A stretch of DNA of 38,924 nucleotides from Planctomycetia bacterium (GCA_030539295.1 JAUNSJ010000035.1:1-38924), one strand, 5' to 3'; numbered from the stretch's first letter, positions 7,357-15,803 are shown. Notes: a model not told the origin generated them from the sequence alone. Translations and numbers: made by a program.

Positions 7357-10300
7357 TTATTTATCCTTCGCCGGCTGAAGTTCCATAATCAGGTCGGCGA
7401 TTTTCTGTCGCTGCTGATAAATGGGTACAGGCGTAAGTGTGAACTCTGTTAAACTTTTTGTAATGGGAGTCATATTAAAGACATCGGCCAGACGTTCCTT
7501 TTGACTTTCGGTGAGTGTCTCTTTTTGCGTCTCGGCCAATTCTTTAAGCATAAGGAGTAGATGATAATCTTCCACGCCTTCGCGAATCATTTCCCAGCGT
7601 ATACTGCAAACCGGCTCTTCAAGAATGGGTTTACCGTCGTTTCTGCCCGGCACGGCGGCGGCCAGGGGCGGATAGAGGAATCGGCCATCGCCATTACCCC
7701 AGTAACTCTTAGTACCTGCCGGACCACCAGCGACATAGCCCATGGGGTCGAGATACGGGTTTTGCGCGGACTTCGGAAACGCGCTCGGACTGGTCCAGTA
7801 GAGCGATTCCCAAACGAGCGTACCGGTTATATGACGTTCAAACGTTTGCCAGTGCCAAACGCGCAGTTCCGTCGCCGCATGGTCAATAAAGAGGGTACAG
7901 AACGGAGCTTTCGGACCTGTGCAAACATACCACCAGAAACGTTCCCCATCGGCCATACGCTTAGCCGATTCCTTCTCCGAGAAGTTATTGCTGATCGGAC
8001 ACCATATATCTATATTGGTCTCTTTTTGGTCGAGCGCTTGTACAAACGCGTCGGACGGCTCTTCGGTCAGCATGCGATTGATTTTCGGCCCGTACTTCGA
8101 GAGCAGAGAGAAGCCGTTGGCAACGAAATCATAATCTTTCGGCTCCGGCTCGTCGAACCAGTAGATATAGGCACCGTCCAGGACTCCGAGTTCTTCCAGA
8201 TGATTTTGCAATTTTTGCATCATGGACCCGAAGAGAGCATGGAACTGCGGAGTCTCCTGTCCAAAATCTTTAATTTTAGGTTCGTAGCGTTCTTCGAAAG
8301 TACCACCGCCGAGGCCCGGTACGCGAATGACAAAATTTGTGAAATGATATTTTTCGAGTACGCGTTTCATTTCCCGGTCGTACGACTGCGTCTCCAGATG
8401 AGCTTGCGGCGGATCAGCCTCTGTATCCCAGGAAATGACATACTCATCCAAAGGCGTGCAATTATAAGGACTGATTCGGTGCTCACTGAAATTCTTTAAA
8501 TAGAACTCCAGCACGGTCCGGCGATCTTCGTCCGTCTGACAATTCTGATATCGGAACGCGTTCCAGATACTCATTCCGAACGCGGTCTCCAGGCGATTCT
8601 TTTGCGGAATCTCAAAATCCCAGACCGTAATTTGCCACGGTACGGTCAGGTCAAGTCGGCCGTCGTTGCTCTTGAGCGTTACGCTTGATGAATAAGTTCC
8701 GGCGGGAGTCCCGGCAGGAACGTGCACTGTGAACCAGATCGGCTGATTGCATCCGGGCGTGATATTAAGCGGAGCGCCGCACCCGTCGGCTCCCTTCTCC
8801 AGGGGGACAAGAGCGTCAGGCCACCAGCCGCAGACACCGGTTGAGTCCGTCGAAGAGGTAACTTCGTGATAGTATGCGTAACGAAGGTCCATTTTCGCGG
8901 CCGCTATGGTGTGCCCCTGGTCATCGACGGCGTCGGCAACAGTAGCGGTTATCCCGGTCAGTTCAGGCGATTCCTTATCCGCATAAATCACCAGTTGGAA
9001 CGACTCGAAATCGTTACCCGCCGCGGCCATGGCAATTGGTTCGGCCGTCTGTATTTCCATGAGCTTTGGCTCTTTGGGAACTTTGTAATCCTGCTCGCAC
9101 CAGGAGACGGTTACCCCGTCGCTCTTGCCTGTGGCCTTCGCCGCGTATCGCGTATAGCATTGATTCACAAAAAAAGGAATTTGCATCTCGTACTGGAAAC
9201 TTGGATTCCCTGTCCACTTGACACATAATGGTTCGGAATCACTCTGATGCCGCCAGACGAAGGAGACCAGAGCCTGTGTTCCGTCAGACGATTGCGATGT
9301 GATATGAACGTTCCAGTCGTCTTGCGTCGTTGCCTGTTCCTGACCCTTACGCGACACACGCGGCAGCAGCGATTCCAAAGAGGCGGCGTCTGTCTTGTCC
9401 CCTCGAACCAAGGCATGGAACGAATAATCTTCGCCGAAGAATAAAGGAATCAACTCCAGCTTCCCGTCTTGACACGGGCCGGTCGTTTCCGCATAAACCG
9501 TTTGACCATTGCCCTCAAACGAGGCACTGTTCAGATTTGCGTTGACCTTAATATCACTGACCTGAAGATTCACCGAGCCGCTGTCGTCGAGTTTCTCGCC
9601 ACGAATGCGAAAATAAAATTCCGTCAGGGCCGACTTGCCAAGCAGCTCGTTCACGGTATCAATCTTCAAGGAACTTCTGTCGGCTATTTGACCCGCCGTT
9701 TGCCAGGTTTGACCATCGAGCGAAACGTCCAGAACGGCCTGCCCCGCGTTATAATAGCACAGAGAGAAGTCCAATATGACATCGCTCATCTCCAGCGGCT
9801 GACCCTGCTCCAGTGTTCCCTGTTCTTTCAGCAGCCACGGAACGAGCGAAATCTTATAGACCACCTCACTCCCCTCCGAAAGACACCATCGATTCGTATT
9901 GAACGAGGCATTGTGCGAACACAGAGCGCGGTCGTAATTGCCATGGATGCCCGCGTTCAGAATGTTATAGAGATAATGGCCGCCATGAATCGACTCGCCC
10001 GCCGCCAGTGGCAGGACACAGGATTCATCCCGCGACGACTGCAGGCCCCCGAATACCGGAACGACCGGCGCGGCACAAACGTCGGAGAACTGAAATGTAC
10101 CAGTGCTCTCCCACTGACCACAGGAGAGTTGCATGTTCTCCTGGTTGTCCCGAAGCTGACATGTGTAGCCGGGCATCTCTTGAGGTGTTGCACTGGCGGC
10201 TACGGAATAATCCTGGGACAGCCCGAAGATTCCGCAGGGATTGGACCCGGCCCCGTCGGGCGACCCGGCTTTCATGTGAAATCGAAGTAAACTGCCCGGC

Positions 10301-10551
10301 GCCACCGGCACGGCACTGCTGAGCCAGCGCGTATGCCCGCCATGAGCGGTCAGGCTAAGCATGTCATTTTCATGGGTTCCTTCCGCCCCTTCCGAGAGCG
10401 ACCAGCTGTCCGGAGTATAAGTCTGCCATGCGGCAAGTCGCTGTTTTTCTAAAAAGGCGAGCGATTCCGGTAGCGGTTCCGCACTGTAAGCCAAAGGCAT
10501 AAGCAGGAAGTATAAAACAAAACCGAGAGAGATTCTGGAAAAATTTGTCAT
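7357..10551 (-). CDS. large secreted DUF4091 glycoside-hydrolase-like protein
   Basis: A protein of 1064 residues with an N-terminal signal peptide (FVLYFLLMPLAYSAEP). The N-terminal half is beta-rich and resembles carbohydrate-binding or jelly-roll domains. The next part (about residues 470-650) carries a domain like those preceding DUF4091, including VPAGTPAGTYSSSVTLKSNDG. The C-terminal 350 residues contain the TIM-barrel-like DUF4091 region with YIYWFDEPEP near residue 800 (a likely catalytic acid), WCPISNNF, WWYVCTGP and GDGRFLYPP. Predicted to act on a polysaccharide outside the cytoplasm; no substrate can be named. Two ATGs lie 6 bases apart (10557 and 10551); the second has GAAAG at a better distance. 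Its neighbour upstream is a cupin in the same direction, but a terminator separates them. Confidence 0.8.
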   Translation of the reverse strand: MTNFSRISLGFVLYFLLMPLAYSAEPLPESLAFLEKQRLAAWQTYTPDSWSLSEGAEGTHENDMLSLTAHGGHTRWLSSAVPVAPGSLLRFHMKAGSPDGAGSNPCGIFGLSQDYSVAASATPQEMPGYTCQLRDNQENMQLSCGQWESTGTFQFSDVCAAPVVPVFGGLQSSRDESCVLPLAAGESIHGGHYLYNILNAGIHGNYDRALCSHNASFNTNRWCLSEGSEVVYKISLVPWLLKEQGTLEQGQPLEMSDVILDFSLCYYNAGQAVLDVSLDGQTWQTAGQIADRSSLKIDTVNELLGKSALTEFYFRIRGEKLDDSGSVNLQVSDIKVNANLNSASFEGNGQTVYAETTGPCQDGKLELIPLFFGEDYSFHALVRGDKTDAASLESLLPRVSRKGQEQATTQDDWNVHITSQSSDGTQALVSFVWRHQSDSEPLCVKWTGNPSFQYEMQIPFFVNQCYTRYAAKATGKSDGVTVSWCEQDYKVPKEPKLMEIQTAEPIAMAAAGNDFESFQLVIYADKESPELTGITATVADAVDDQGHTIAAAKMDLRYAYYHEVTSSTDSTGVCGWWPDALVPLEKGADGCGAPLNITPGCNQPIWFTVHVPAGTPAGTYSSSVTLKSNDGRLDLTVPWQITVWDFEIPQKNRLETAFGMSIWNAFRYQNCQTDEDRRTVLEFYLKNFSEHRISPYNCTPLDEYVISWDTEADPPQAHLETQSYDREMKRVLEKYHFTNFVIRVPGLGGGTFEERYEPKIKDFGQETPQFHALFGSMMQKLQNHLEELGVLDGAYIYWFDEPEPKDYDFVANGFSLLSKYGPKINRMLTEEPSDAFVQALDQKETNIDIWCPISNNFSEKESAKRMADGERFWWYVCTGPKAPFCTLFIDHAATELRVWHWQTFERHITGTLVWESLYWTSPSAFPKSAQNPYLDPMGYVAGGPAGTKSYWGNGDGRFLYPPLAAAVPGRNDGKPILEEPVCSIRWEMIREGVEDYHLLLMLKELAETQKETLTESQKERLADVFNMTPITKSLTEFTLTPVPIYQQRQKIADLIMELQPAKDK

Positions 10552-10646
10552 GGTCATCTTTCTGTTGTGGTTGAGAAAATGGCAATACAGTGGGGATTGT
10601 GTTGCGAGCGAGGGCTTGGGTGGGGTGTACCCATTGCATACTTAAG

Positions 10647-10676
10647 AAAAGAGTCGCCGACAGAGACGACTCTTTT
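10647..10676 (-). terminator. rho-independent terminator after cupin gene
   Basis: Perfect 10-base stem, AAAAGAGTCG (10647-10656) and CGACTCTTTT (10667-10676), loop of ten bases. On the minus strand it lies 23 bases after the cupin stop and ends in TTTT. The A/T flanks make it usable in both directions. Confidence 0.75.
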
Positions 10677-10698
10677 GTGAAAAACGTTTGGTTAGAGA

Positions 10699-11958
10699 TT
10701 ATTTTTTATAATCGCCAACGTTCGGGACGCTCGCGTGCGTATCGGGACCGAAGTAGCGCAGTCCGACCAGCGGTTCCGAGCCCGTATTGACAATCTTAAT
10801 GCCGTTCTTTGCGGCTGTGGCCGTAATGTAGATTTCGTCGTCCGGTTCTTCTCCGAAATGAATCATATTGGGCGATTCTATATTAAGTTTACCCATGGTT
10901 CCGCGTCCCTGAACGGTAATCCAGCCGCTGGCACCGCCGTCACGAATAACGCAGGACGCGCCGGGCATAACGGTCAGTTCCTTGGCCGAAATACGCTGCT
11001 TGCCGTCGATTAAGCCGTACGTAATCCAGCGGTCCCAGTATCCGGCGTCGGCGTCGGAGTTCGCTTCGTCGACGATCGGCTCAAGATAGTTGTGGTCCTT
11101 GAAGAACGGATCCACGTTTTTATCCCAGTCGAGCTGCTCAACGATATAGTCCAGGTCATATTCGCGATCCTTCGGAACGTCCTTAACCAGGAGGGACCAA
11201 GGCACTTCACGCCCTTCGACCAGCGACTGATACATCCCGAAGACGTCGCTGCCCCACTGCGGTTCAAAGGTGCACAGCGAACCCGGCGCGTGAAGTACGC
11301 CTGCGGGAATCAGCCAGCCGGTACCTCGTTTGAGCCGATAGGCCTTTGCCAGGTCCAGTATGCCATTGTCGCCCTTATTCCAGTCTTCCAGGCACTTGCG
11401 AACCTGGGCCTTCGTTGTTCCTGGCTCAAGTCCCATGAACGTATAGTCGAAATGATTCTCCGCGGCATTGAGTTGCGGCGGGAAATAGTAGGCTTCCGGC
11501 TTGCCCTGTTGACCGGTCAATTCCGCGTGCTGCTGCATCTGGTGCATATGGTGTGGAATTGGGCCTGCGTTGTCAAAGAACTTCGAGAACACCGGCCAAC
11601 GCTTGTACTCTTCCCACATACGCTCGCCGACCACGGCCCCTTGCCCTTCCTCCACGGCGTCTCGCAGGAGGAACTTCTCCCCTTCAAACTTCACATAGCT
11701 CAGTCCTTCATCTTCTTCCCGCCCTTCGTTAGCGGCTTCCGTTGTACTGGCAAACCATCGTTCGTCAATTCCGCCTCGATTCAGACCCAGAGCATACCAG
11801 TCGGTCGGCGCCAGCTTAATGCGTTTGCCAGGCTGCAGAAAGCTTCGCGGGACCCAGTTCGGAACGAGTCGCAGAAGACCCTCTCCCGCGTCCATCGCTT
11901 TGGCTAGAACCGCATTGACGTTATCTCGCGTGACTTTTTTCGATTGTGACTGTGCCAT
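10699..11958 (-). CDS. cupin protein, class I phosphomannose-isomerase-like
   Basis: A 419-residue cytoplasmic protein without a signal peptide. A first cupin motif sits at about 131-165 (HHMHQMQQHAE ... KPEAYYFPPQLN) with the histidines and glutamate expected for metal binding, and a second at about 214-226 (GWLIPAGVLHAPG), a pattern seen in class I mannose-6-phosphate isomerases. The C-terminal third forms a second, probably non-catalytic cupin (ISAKELTVMPGASCVIRDGG). It may isomerise a sugar or sugar phosphate; the substrate is unknown. AAGGAG precedes the ATG. A strong promoter and palindrome lie upstream. It probably serves sugar catabolism together with the secreted DUF4091 protein downstream. 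Confidence 0.7.
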   Translation of the reverse strand: MAQSQSKKVTRDNVNAVLAKAMDAGEGLLRLVPNWVPRSFLQPGKRIKLAPTDWYALGLNRGGIDERWFASTTEAANEGREEDEGLSYVKFEGEKFLLRDAVEEGQGAVVGERMWEEYKRWPVFSKFFDNAGPIPHHMHQMQQHAELTGQQGKPEAYYFPPQLNAAENHFDYTFMGLEPGTTKAQVRKCLEDWNKGDNGILDLAKAYRLKRGTGWLIPAGVLHAPGSLCTFEPQWGSDVFGMYQSLVEGREVPWSLLVKDVPKDREYDLDYIVEQLDWDKNVDPFFKDHNYLEPIVDEANSDADAGYWDRWITYGLIDGKQRISAKELTVMPGASCVIRDGGASGWITVQGRGTMGKLNIESPNMIHFGEEPDDEIYITATAAKNGIKIVNTGSEPLVGLRYFGPDTHASVPNVGDYKK

Positions 11959-12025
11959 ACTCTTCTTCTCCTTGCATTACTTATTTTGACTACTTACACT
12001 TCTTTCAAGGCATTATGCCCCAACA

Positions 12026-12039
12026 GTCCCGAACGGGAC
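12026..12039. promoter_or_regulatory. operator-like palindrome at the cupin transcription start
   Basis: GTCCCG-AA-CGGGAC, two perfect 6-base arms around two bases. Measured from the -10 box, it starts within a few bases of the expected transcription start, the usual place for a repressor site. It could also form a small RNA hairpin in the leader. Confidence 0.4.
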
Positions 12040-12047
12040 AGAAACTT

Positions 12048-12076
12048 ATTATCATTTGTTTCGGGCTCTTTGTCAA
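12048..12076 (-). promoter_or_regulatory. sigma-70-type promoter for the cupin gene
   Basis: On the minus strand, TTGACA (12076-12071), 17 bases, GATAAT (12053-12048). The start codon of the cupin gene is about 90 bases downstream. Confidence 0.65.
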
Positions 12077-12630
12077 ACGCTTTGACCCCTTTTTTACCAA
12101 AATTTTACGAAAAAATTCGTTTTTATCGGCCGAGACAGAAGAATAGTAAAAAACGGAAGAATAGGCAAGATGTATAAAACAGGACGATTGGGCGTAAATT
12201 TTGACTAAATAGGAGATTTTTTCATGAAATATTCGAAAATAAGGGAAAAAGAGGTCAGATACGTATTGGTAAAAGAGGGAAAATGAGGCATAATAAAGTT
12301 GAGAAAAATTTCCGGAATTTCGCCGCACGAGCCAAAAACATGTTCTATAATAAGAATGTAAAAGGTACAGGTTTTTCGGGACGGGCGGCGTCCGATCGCC
12401 CGTGCGTGGGCAAGCGGAGGAAAAGTCTGTCATATTTTTCGGTGCCGGGCATACGAAGGATATAGAGAATGCCGCAAGTGGCGTCGGGTGGCGATTTTAG
12501 GAATTTTAACAATTTTTCCGATTTTTCGGTTTTTTTGTTCAAGATGTTGCCGGAAGCGGACGATAATAAGAGATAAGGGGTTATCCCCGAGTGCGTGCCA
12601 GGCTCAAAAGCAGGACGTTTTTGGCCGCGA

Positions 12631-12648
12631 GCCGGTTTTTCTACCGGC
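12631..12648 (+). promoter_or_regulatory. leader hairpin before flgM-like gene
   Basis: GCCGGT and ACCGGC pair across a six-base pyrimidine loop. Outer CGCG blocks (12626 and 12652 regions) can extend the stem. It ends about 58 bases before the start codon, so it is probably in the 5' leader. Confidence 0.35.
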
Positions 12649-12706
12649 CTACCGCGTACACGACTGGTGTTTTGACAACAGATTGAATAGCAGGAGACAA
12701 GAAGTA

Positions 12707-13015
12707 ATGAATATTTACGGAGCCAACGTCATAGGTGGATCCCAGCCGGTATCCGCTCCGCACCAGACGAAGCAGACAGGAAACGCGACCGGAACGCAGA
12801 CCTCGAACGCTTCCCAAACCGTTATTAAGGACGAACTTGAGATAACAGGTCGCCCGCAAATGACCGCGCAGAGCGCCGAGCTGTCCGGCGAGTCCACGTC
12901 GATTCGTTTCGACCGCGTTAACGAAGCTCGCGCTAAAATCGCGTCCGGGCTTTATGATTCCCCGGAATATCTCGAAATCGCTTTGGAACGCATGATTGAG
13001 CGAAACTTCGGTTGA
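12707..13015 (+). CDS. flgM: FlgM-like anti-sigma-28 factor
   Basis: A 102-residue soluble protein. The N-terminal half is low-complexity (Q, T, S, N), as in the disordered part of FlgM. The C-terminal half, with FDRVNEARAKIASGLYDSPE followed by a helix ending IALERMIERNFG, matches the FlgM pattern 'RV..ir..I..G.Y'. FlgM binds the flagellar sigma factor and holds it inactive until export. The ATG at 12707 is chosen because CAGGAGACAA lies just before it and the protein then begins MNIYGA, a common start among planctomycete FlgM-like proteins as I remember them. No other flagellar gene is in the window, so the partner sigma factor lies elsewhere. Confidence 0.7.
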   Translation: MNIYGANVIGGSQPVSAPHQTKQTGNATGTQTSNASQTVIKDELEITGRPQMTAQSAELSGESTSIRFDRVNEARAKIASGLYDSPEYLEIALERMIERNFG

Positions 13016-13060
13016 TCTGCGTTGCGTGTTTTCGCCGTGATTTTGTCGTTCTTACGAGGA

Positions 13061-13087
13061 GGAGTGGCCTTGACTTAAGGTCACTCC
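13061..13087 (+). terminator. stem-loop between flgM-like gene and cysM
   Basis: Eleven-base stem with one G-T pair, GGAGTGGCCTT (13061-13071) and AAGGTCACTCC (13077-13087), loop GACTT. No T run follows. It could end the upstream message or regulate the gene that begins 28 bases later. Confidence 0.45.
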
Positions 13088-13114
13088 CTAATGATTATAT
13101 GGACAGGTACAGGG

Positions 13115-14008
13115 ATGTACAATACAATTCTGGAGACCATTGGGCATACGCCTCTGGTTCGCATCAATAAGCTCAATCCGAATCCCAACGTCGAAATGTG
13201 TGCCATGCTCGAAGGGTTCAATCCGACCGGCAGTATAAAAGACCGTATTGCCATGAAAATGATTGAGCAGGCCATCGACGAAGGCAAGCTGACCAAAGGC
13301 AAAACCATTATCGAGGCCACCAGCGGTAATACCGGAATCGGACTGGCCATGGTCGGTACCGTGCTCGGCTTTCATGTGGTTATTGTTATGAGTGAGGCCG
13401 TTTCCATTGAGCGTCAGAAGATGATCAAGGCGTTCGGGGCGGAAGTTGTCCTGACGCCCGCGAACGAAGGGACCGACGGGGCCATTCGGAAATGTAAAGC
13501 GCTCGTGGCCGCGGAGCCTGACAAATATTTCAATCCGGACCAATTTTCAAACGTCTACAATAAACTGGCCCATTATAAAACGACTGCCCGTGAAATCTGG
13601 GATCAGACAGAAGGTCGCGTTACGCATTTCGTCTCCTCGCTCGGGACCTCTGGCACACTCATGGGCGTCGGCATGGGCCTGAAAGAACACAATCAGTCCA
13701 TTAAAATTATCGAAGCGCACCCGGTACGCGGACACTATATCCAAGGCCTCAAGAACATGGCCGAAGCGATCGTGCCGGAAATCTACGACGCCAGTCAGAT
13801 CGACATCTCCATCAAAATCGACAGTGAAGACGCCTTTGAAATGTCGCGACGCATTGTGCACGAAGAGGGAATCTTTGTCGGTATGAGTTCCGGGGCCGCC
13901 ATGCTCGCCGCCGTGACTGCCGCCAAAATGATCGATAGTGGCCTGATCGTCGTTATGCTCCCCGACCGCGGTGAAAAATATCTAAGTACAAATCTGTTCA
14001 AGGTTTGA
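13115..14008 (+). CDS. cysM: cysteine synthase, CysM-like
   Basis: A 297-residue pyridoxal-phosphate enzyme that makes cysteine from O-acetylserine (or a related activated serine) and a sulfur donor. Visible are TIGHTPLVRI (8-17), the PLP lysine in NPTGSIKDR (K42), the substrate loop TSGNTG (69-74), QFSNVYNKLAHY, the phosphate-binding SLGTSGT (175-181), and EEGIFVGMSSGAA near the end. The VTHFVSSLGTSGT stretch and the ending DRGEKYLST resemble CysM more than CysK, so thiosulfate may be accepted; this is inference. An ATG 24 bases upstream (13091) is in frame, but GGACAGG is well placed for 13115, and the protein then matches the usual family start. Confidence 0.88.
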   Translation: MYNTILETIGHTPLVRINKLNPNPNVEMCAMLEGFNPTGSIKDRIAMKMIEQAIDEGKLTKGKTIIEATSGNTGIGLAMVGTVLGFHVVIVMSEAVSIERQKMIKAFGAEVVLTPANEGTDGAIRKCKALVAAEPDKYFNPDQFSNVYNKLAHYKTTAREIWDQTEGRVTHFVSSLGTSGTLMGVGMGLKEHNQSIKIIEAHPVRGHYIQGLKNMAEAIVPEIYDASQIDISIKIDSEDAFEMSRRIVHEEGIFVGMSSGAAMLAAVTAAKMIDSGLIVVMLPDRGEKYLSTNLFKV

Positions 14009-14076
14009 AGTCATATAACAAGACCGGCATCCCGCGATACACAAACGACGCGGTGCCAGAAAAAACAATTCGCACT

Positions 14077-14112
14077 CATTGAAGGGACGCAAAATACGCT
14101 GTCCCTCCAATG
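14077..14112. terminator. hairpin between convergent cysM and small secreted gene
   Basis: CATTG-A-AGGGAC and GTCCCT-C-CAATG pair over 11 bases with one mismatch around a 12-base loop. It lies between the two stops and may serve both genes; no clear T run is present. Confidence 0.5.
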
Positions 14113-14190
14113 AACCGATTCTCGTAATTCTCCTGGCGACCGGCGAGAGTACCGAAACTTGCCCGACGCGGCTGTTAAAGCCGTTTCTGC

Positions 14191-14520
14191 TTAGAAGACG
14201 TCCAGCAGGAAATGCTTCCCTTCATGGAAACGTCGCGGGACCGGGTAGTAATTCTGCCAGTAGGGATTGTACATCGGTACCTGCATATTACGCCCGTACC
14301 GATAGTACAGGTCGTCCGAACTTCGGTAGTTCGAAAGCGGCGTAAAATTTTGCGGGTAGTAAAAATACGGATAGTACTGAAAACGTGCCCAGTCTTGTCC
14401 ATCGTAAACTCGAGCCGAAGTCCCTCGTGAGATGAGACGCTCTTGCGCCTGCGTCTCCTGCGTTGCGGCAAGACTGAAGAAGCCTGCCAGTAACACTGCG
14501 GCCAGTACTTTAAATTTCAT
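14191..14520 (-). CDS. small secreted tyrosine-rich protein
   Basis: A 109-residue protein with a signal peptide (KFKVLAAVLLAGFFSLAATQETQAQ). The mature part is rich in tyrosine, asparagine, proline and arginine (YYPYFYYPQNF, YNPYWQNYYPVPRRF) and ends KHFLLDVF. No catalytic motif is seen. I do not recognise a family with confidence; short exported Tyr/Pro-rich proteins are frequent in planctomycetes and may be cell-wall or matrix components. Start at 14520: AGGGA precedes it, and only there does the protein begin with a proper signal peptide. It is transcribed alone, convergent with cysM. Confidence 0.7.
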   Translation of the reverse strand: MKFKVLAAVLLAGFFSLAATQETQAQERLISRGTSARVYDGQDWARFQYYPYFYYPQNFTPLSNYRSSDDLYYRYGRNMQVPMYNPYWQNYYPVPRRFHEGKHFLLDVF

Positions 14521-14706
14521 TGTTTGTTCCCTTTCTTGAAGCCGAAACAATCGCTGTCCGGGCATCGGCTTTCCCACCATGCCGAACGACATCACCGAGG
14601 CATCTTTCTTGACGCTTGCACTTTTTGTTCGCGTACGGACCTCTTATCAAGACGCCCGCAAGGGAGAGACTTTCTCCCTTGTCAGAATCGGCAGTGGGTA
14701 AACCTA

Positions 14707-14720
14707 AGTTTAATTAAACT
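14707..14720. promoter_or_regulatory. perfect 14-base palindrome
   Basis: AGTTTAATTAAACT reads the same on both strands. It lies between divergent genes, about 190 bases before the minus-strand start and 380 before the plus-strand start, so it could be a dimeric regulator's site. AT-rich palindromes of this size also arise by chance. Confidence 0.3.
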
Positions 14721-15006
14721 CTGTATTTTCTCTAAATTACCGTTTACAGCGATTACAGCGGTTTTTATCTTTACGCCAAAGCTTTTAATTTTAACTGTTA
14801 TGCGGACCGCCAAGCAAGAGGAGTGCGGACCGAATGTAAGAAATACCTACTCCAAATTGCCTCATTTCACAAATGTCGGGAAAATAATAAAATTTGGGCA
14901 ATCTGTACCTTTTTTATCAATTATTCCGGTTGTTCCGGCCGAAAATAGTTATAGGTGCCGGACTGCCTGTACGCTGAAGTGCGTTTACGACAGCCGGCAA
15001 GAGGAG

Positions 15007-15042
15007 ACAGGGACGCCGTACTCCGACAAAGTCGTTCCCTGT
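15007..15042 (+). promoter_or_regulatory. structured leader before lipoprotein gene
   Basis: ACAGGGA (15007-15013) pairs with TCCCTGT (15036-15042), and an inner CGAC-AAA-GTCG (15024-15034) forms a second stem. The lipoprotein start is 57 bases later. Confidence 0.3.
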
Positions 15043-15098
15043 AAGGTCCGTGTGGTAGAAGAGTGCAGAACCGGGTACTGCCCCGGCGGGAGATGAAT

Positions 15099-15539
15099 AT
15101 GTTGCGTAAAACAGGATATATTGTTGCGTTGATTGTGATGGCCGCCTGGATGGGATGTCGTTCGTGCGGCGCTCCTTACGACAGCTGCCAACCGACTTTC
15201 GTTCCGGAGCATGGCGACCAGTGCATGGGCGAGCTCTATCGCGCCGGGTCCGTCATGGGCGGCATGAAGCGCACGGAGCCGAGCGAGACCGGCTGTAAAT
15301 CCTGCCAGGCCAGTGCGGCCGCGGCAACGGTCCCGCAGTACGAACAGGTACAGCAGGAGATGACCACGCAAGACGGTTCCGCCTTTATCCCCGGCGACAA
15401 AACCGCTTCGCTTACCCCGCAAGCCACGACCGTCTCAAGTGAAGTTGAACTCATGCCCTACGGCAATAGTGCCGAAGAAATGATGACCCCCGGTACCGAG
15501 CCACTCCTCAAAGACGGCGAATTCATTCTCAGTGAATAA
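15099..15539 (+). CDS. small lipoprotein of unknown function
   Basis: A 146-residue protein with a lipoprotein signal: charged MLRKT, a hydrophobic stretch, then AAWMGC with C19 as the likely lipidated cysteine. The mature part begins with a cysteine-rich stretch (CRSCGAPYDSCQP), then is acidic and low in secondary structure signals (Q, T, E, S rich). No known domain is seen. The start at 15099 is preferred over the ATG six bases earlier because CGGGAG is then at a normal distance. A strong terminator follows, so it is a single-gene unit. Confidence 0.65.
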   Translation: MLRKTGYIVALIVMAAWMGCRSCGAPYDSCQPTFVPEHGDQCMGELYRAGSVMGGMKRTEPSETGCKSCQASAAAATVPQYEQVQQEMTTQDGSAFIPGDKTASLTPQATTVSSEVELMPYGNSAEEMMTPGTEPLLKDGEFILSE

Positions 15540-15548
15540 AACGCGATC

Positions 15549-15614
15549 GTGCCCCACGCGGTTCCTGGCTCTGAATATACCAGGAACCCGAAGCCGGCGT
15601 CAGCATTGGGGCAC
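15549..15614 (+). terminator. nested terminator hairpins after lipoprotein gene
   Basis: GGTTCCTGG (15560-15568) and CCAGGAACC (15580-15588) form a perfect 9-base stem. It is enclosed by GTGCCCCA (15549-15556) and TGGGGCAC (15607-15614), a further 8 perfect pairs. Confidence 0.6.
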
Positions 15615-15803
15615 GGCCCGGGCTGCCCTTTCAGGGCGGGGGGTGACCTGACGCTCGACAACCAACTTCGTTTGCTCATTACGTGTCATTTGTCTATTAT
15701 CGCAACCCGATTTGGCACGCCTCTGATTGTACACCTTAGGGGCGATTGCACCTTATTCTTCAAATTTGTCGCAAAATGGAAGTCTATTTTGCGCAAAAAG
15801 GAA

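Larger units (their letters stand above)
11959..12706. other. 748-base gap between cupin and flgM-like genes
   Basis: No credible gene. The left 400 bases are AT-rich and hold the cupin promoter and palindrome. The right part is GC-richer and hairpin-rich: ACGGGCG/CGCCCGT (12381-12403), GGGGTTATCCCC near 12579, and GCCGGT-TTTTCT-ACCGGC (12631-12648). A TATAAT at 12346-12351 could start a long leader or a small RNA. I compared it by eye with RNase P RNA, SRP RNA and tmRNA signatures and found no match. Confidence 0.35.
14521..15098. other. 578-base gap between divergent small secreted genes
   Basis: It holds a 9-base perfect hairpin (CAAGGGAGA 14659-14667, TCTCCCTTG 14673-14681, loop GACTT), a perfect 14-base palindrome (14707-14720) and a structured leader at 15007-15042. 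An open frame runs most of its length on the plus strand, but it has a TTG start, no ribosome site and no family features, so I do not call it. Confidence 0.4.

Noticed and set aside
7561..8499. Plus-strand open frame of 312 codons inside the DUF4091 gene, and a similar one at 9469-10290
   Set aside because: Antisense shadows of a clear exported-protein gene, without signal peptide or motifs of their own.
12345..12706. Possible RNase P RNA, SRP RNA or tmRNA because of GAGGAAAAGTCTG and many hairpins
   Set aside because: The conserved core elements (AGAGCAAACC-type and the 3' ACAGAACCCGG-type of RNase P, GGTCAGGTCCGGAAGGAAGCA of SRP cut to its core, tmRNA ends) are not present.
12483..12706. 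N-terminal extension of the FlgM-like protein by 73 codons
   Set aside because: The extension covers hairpins and AT-rich leader, has no FlgM similarity, and a strong ribosome site supports the start at 12707.
14524..15096. Open frame of about 190 codons on the plus strand between the two small secreted genes
   Set aside because: TTG start without ribosome site, mixed composition, overlaps hairpins, a palindrome and the leader of the lipoprotein gene; no family feature.
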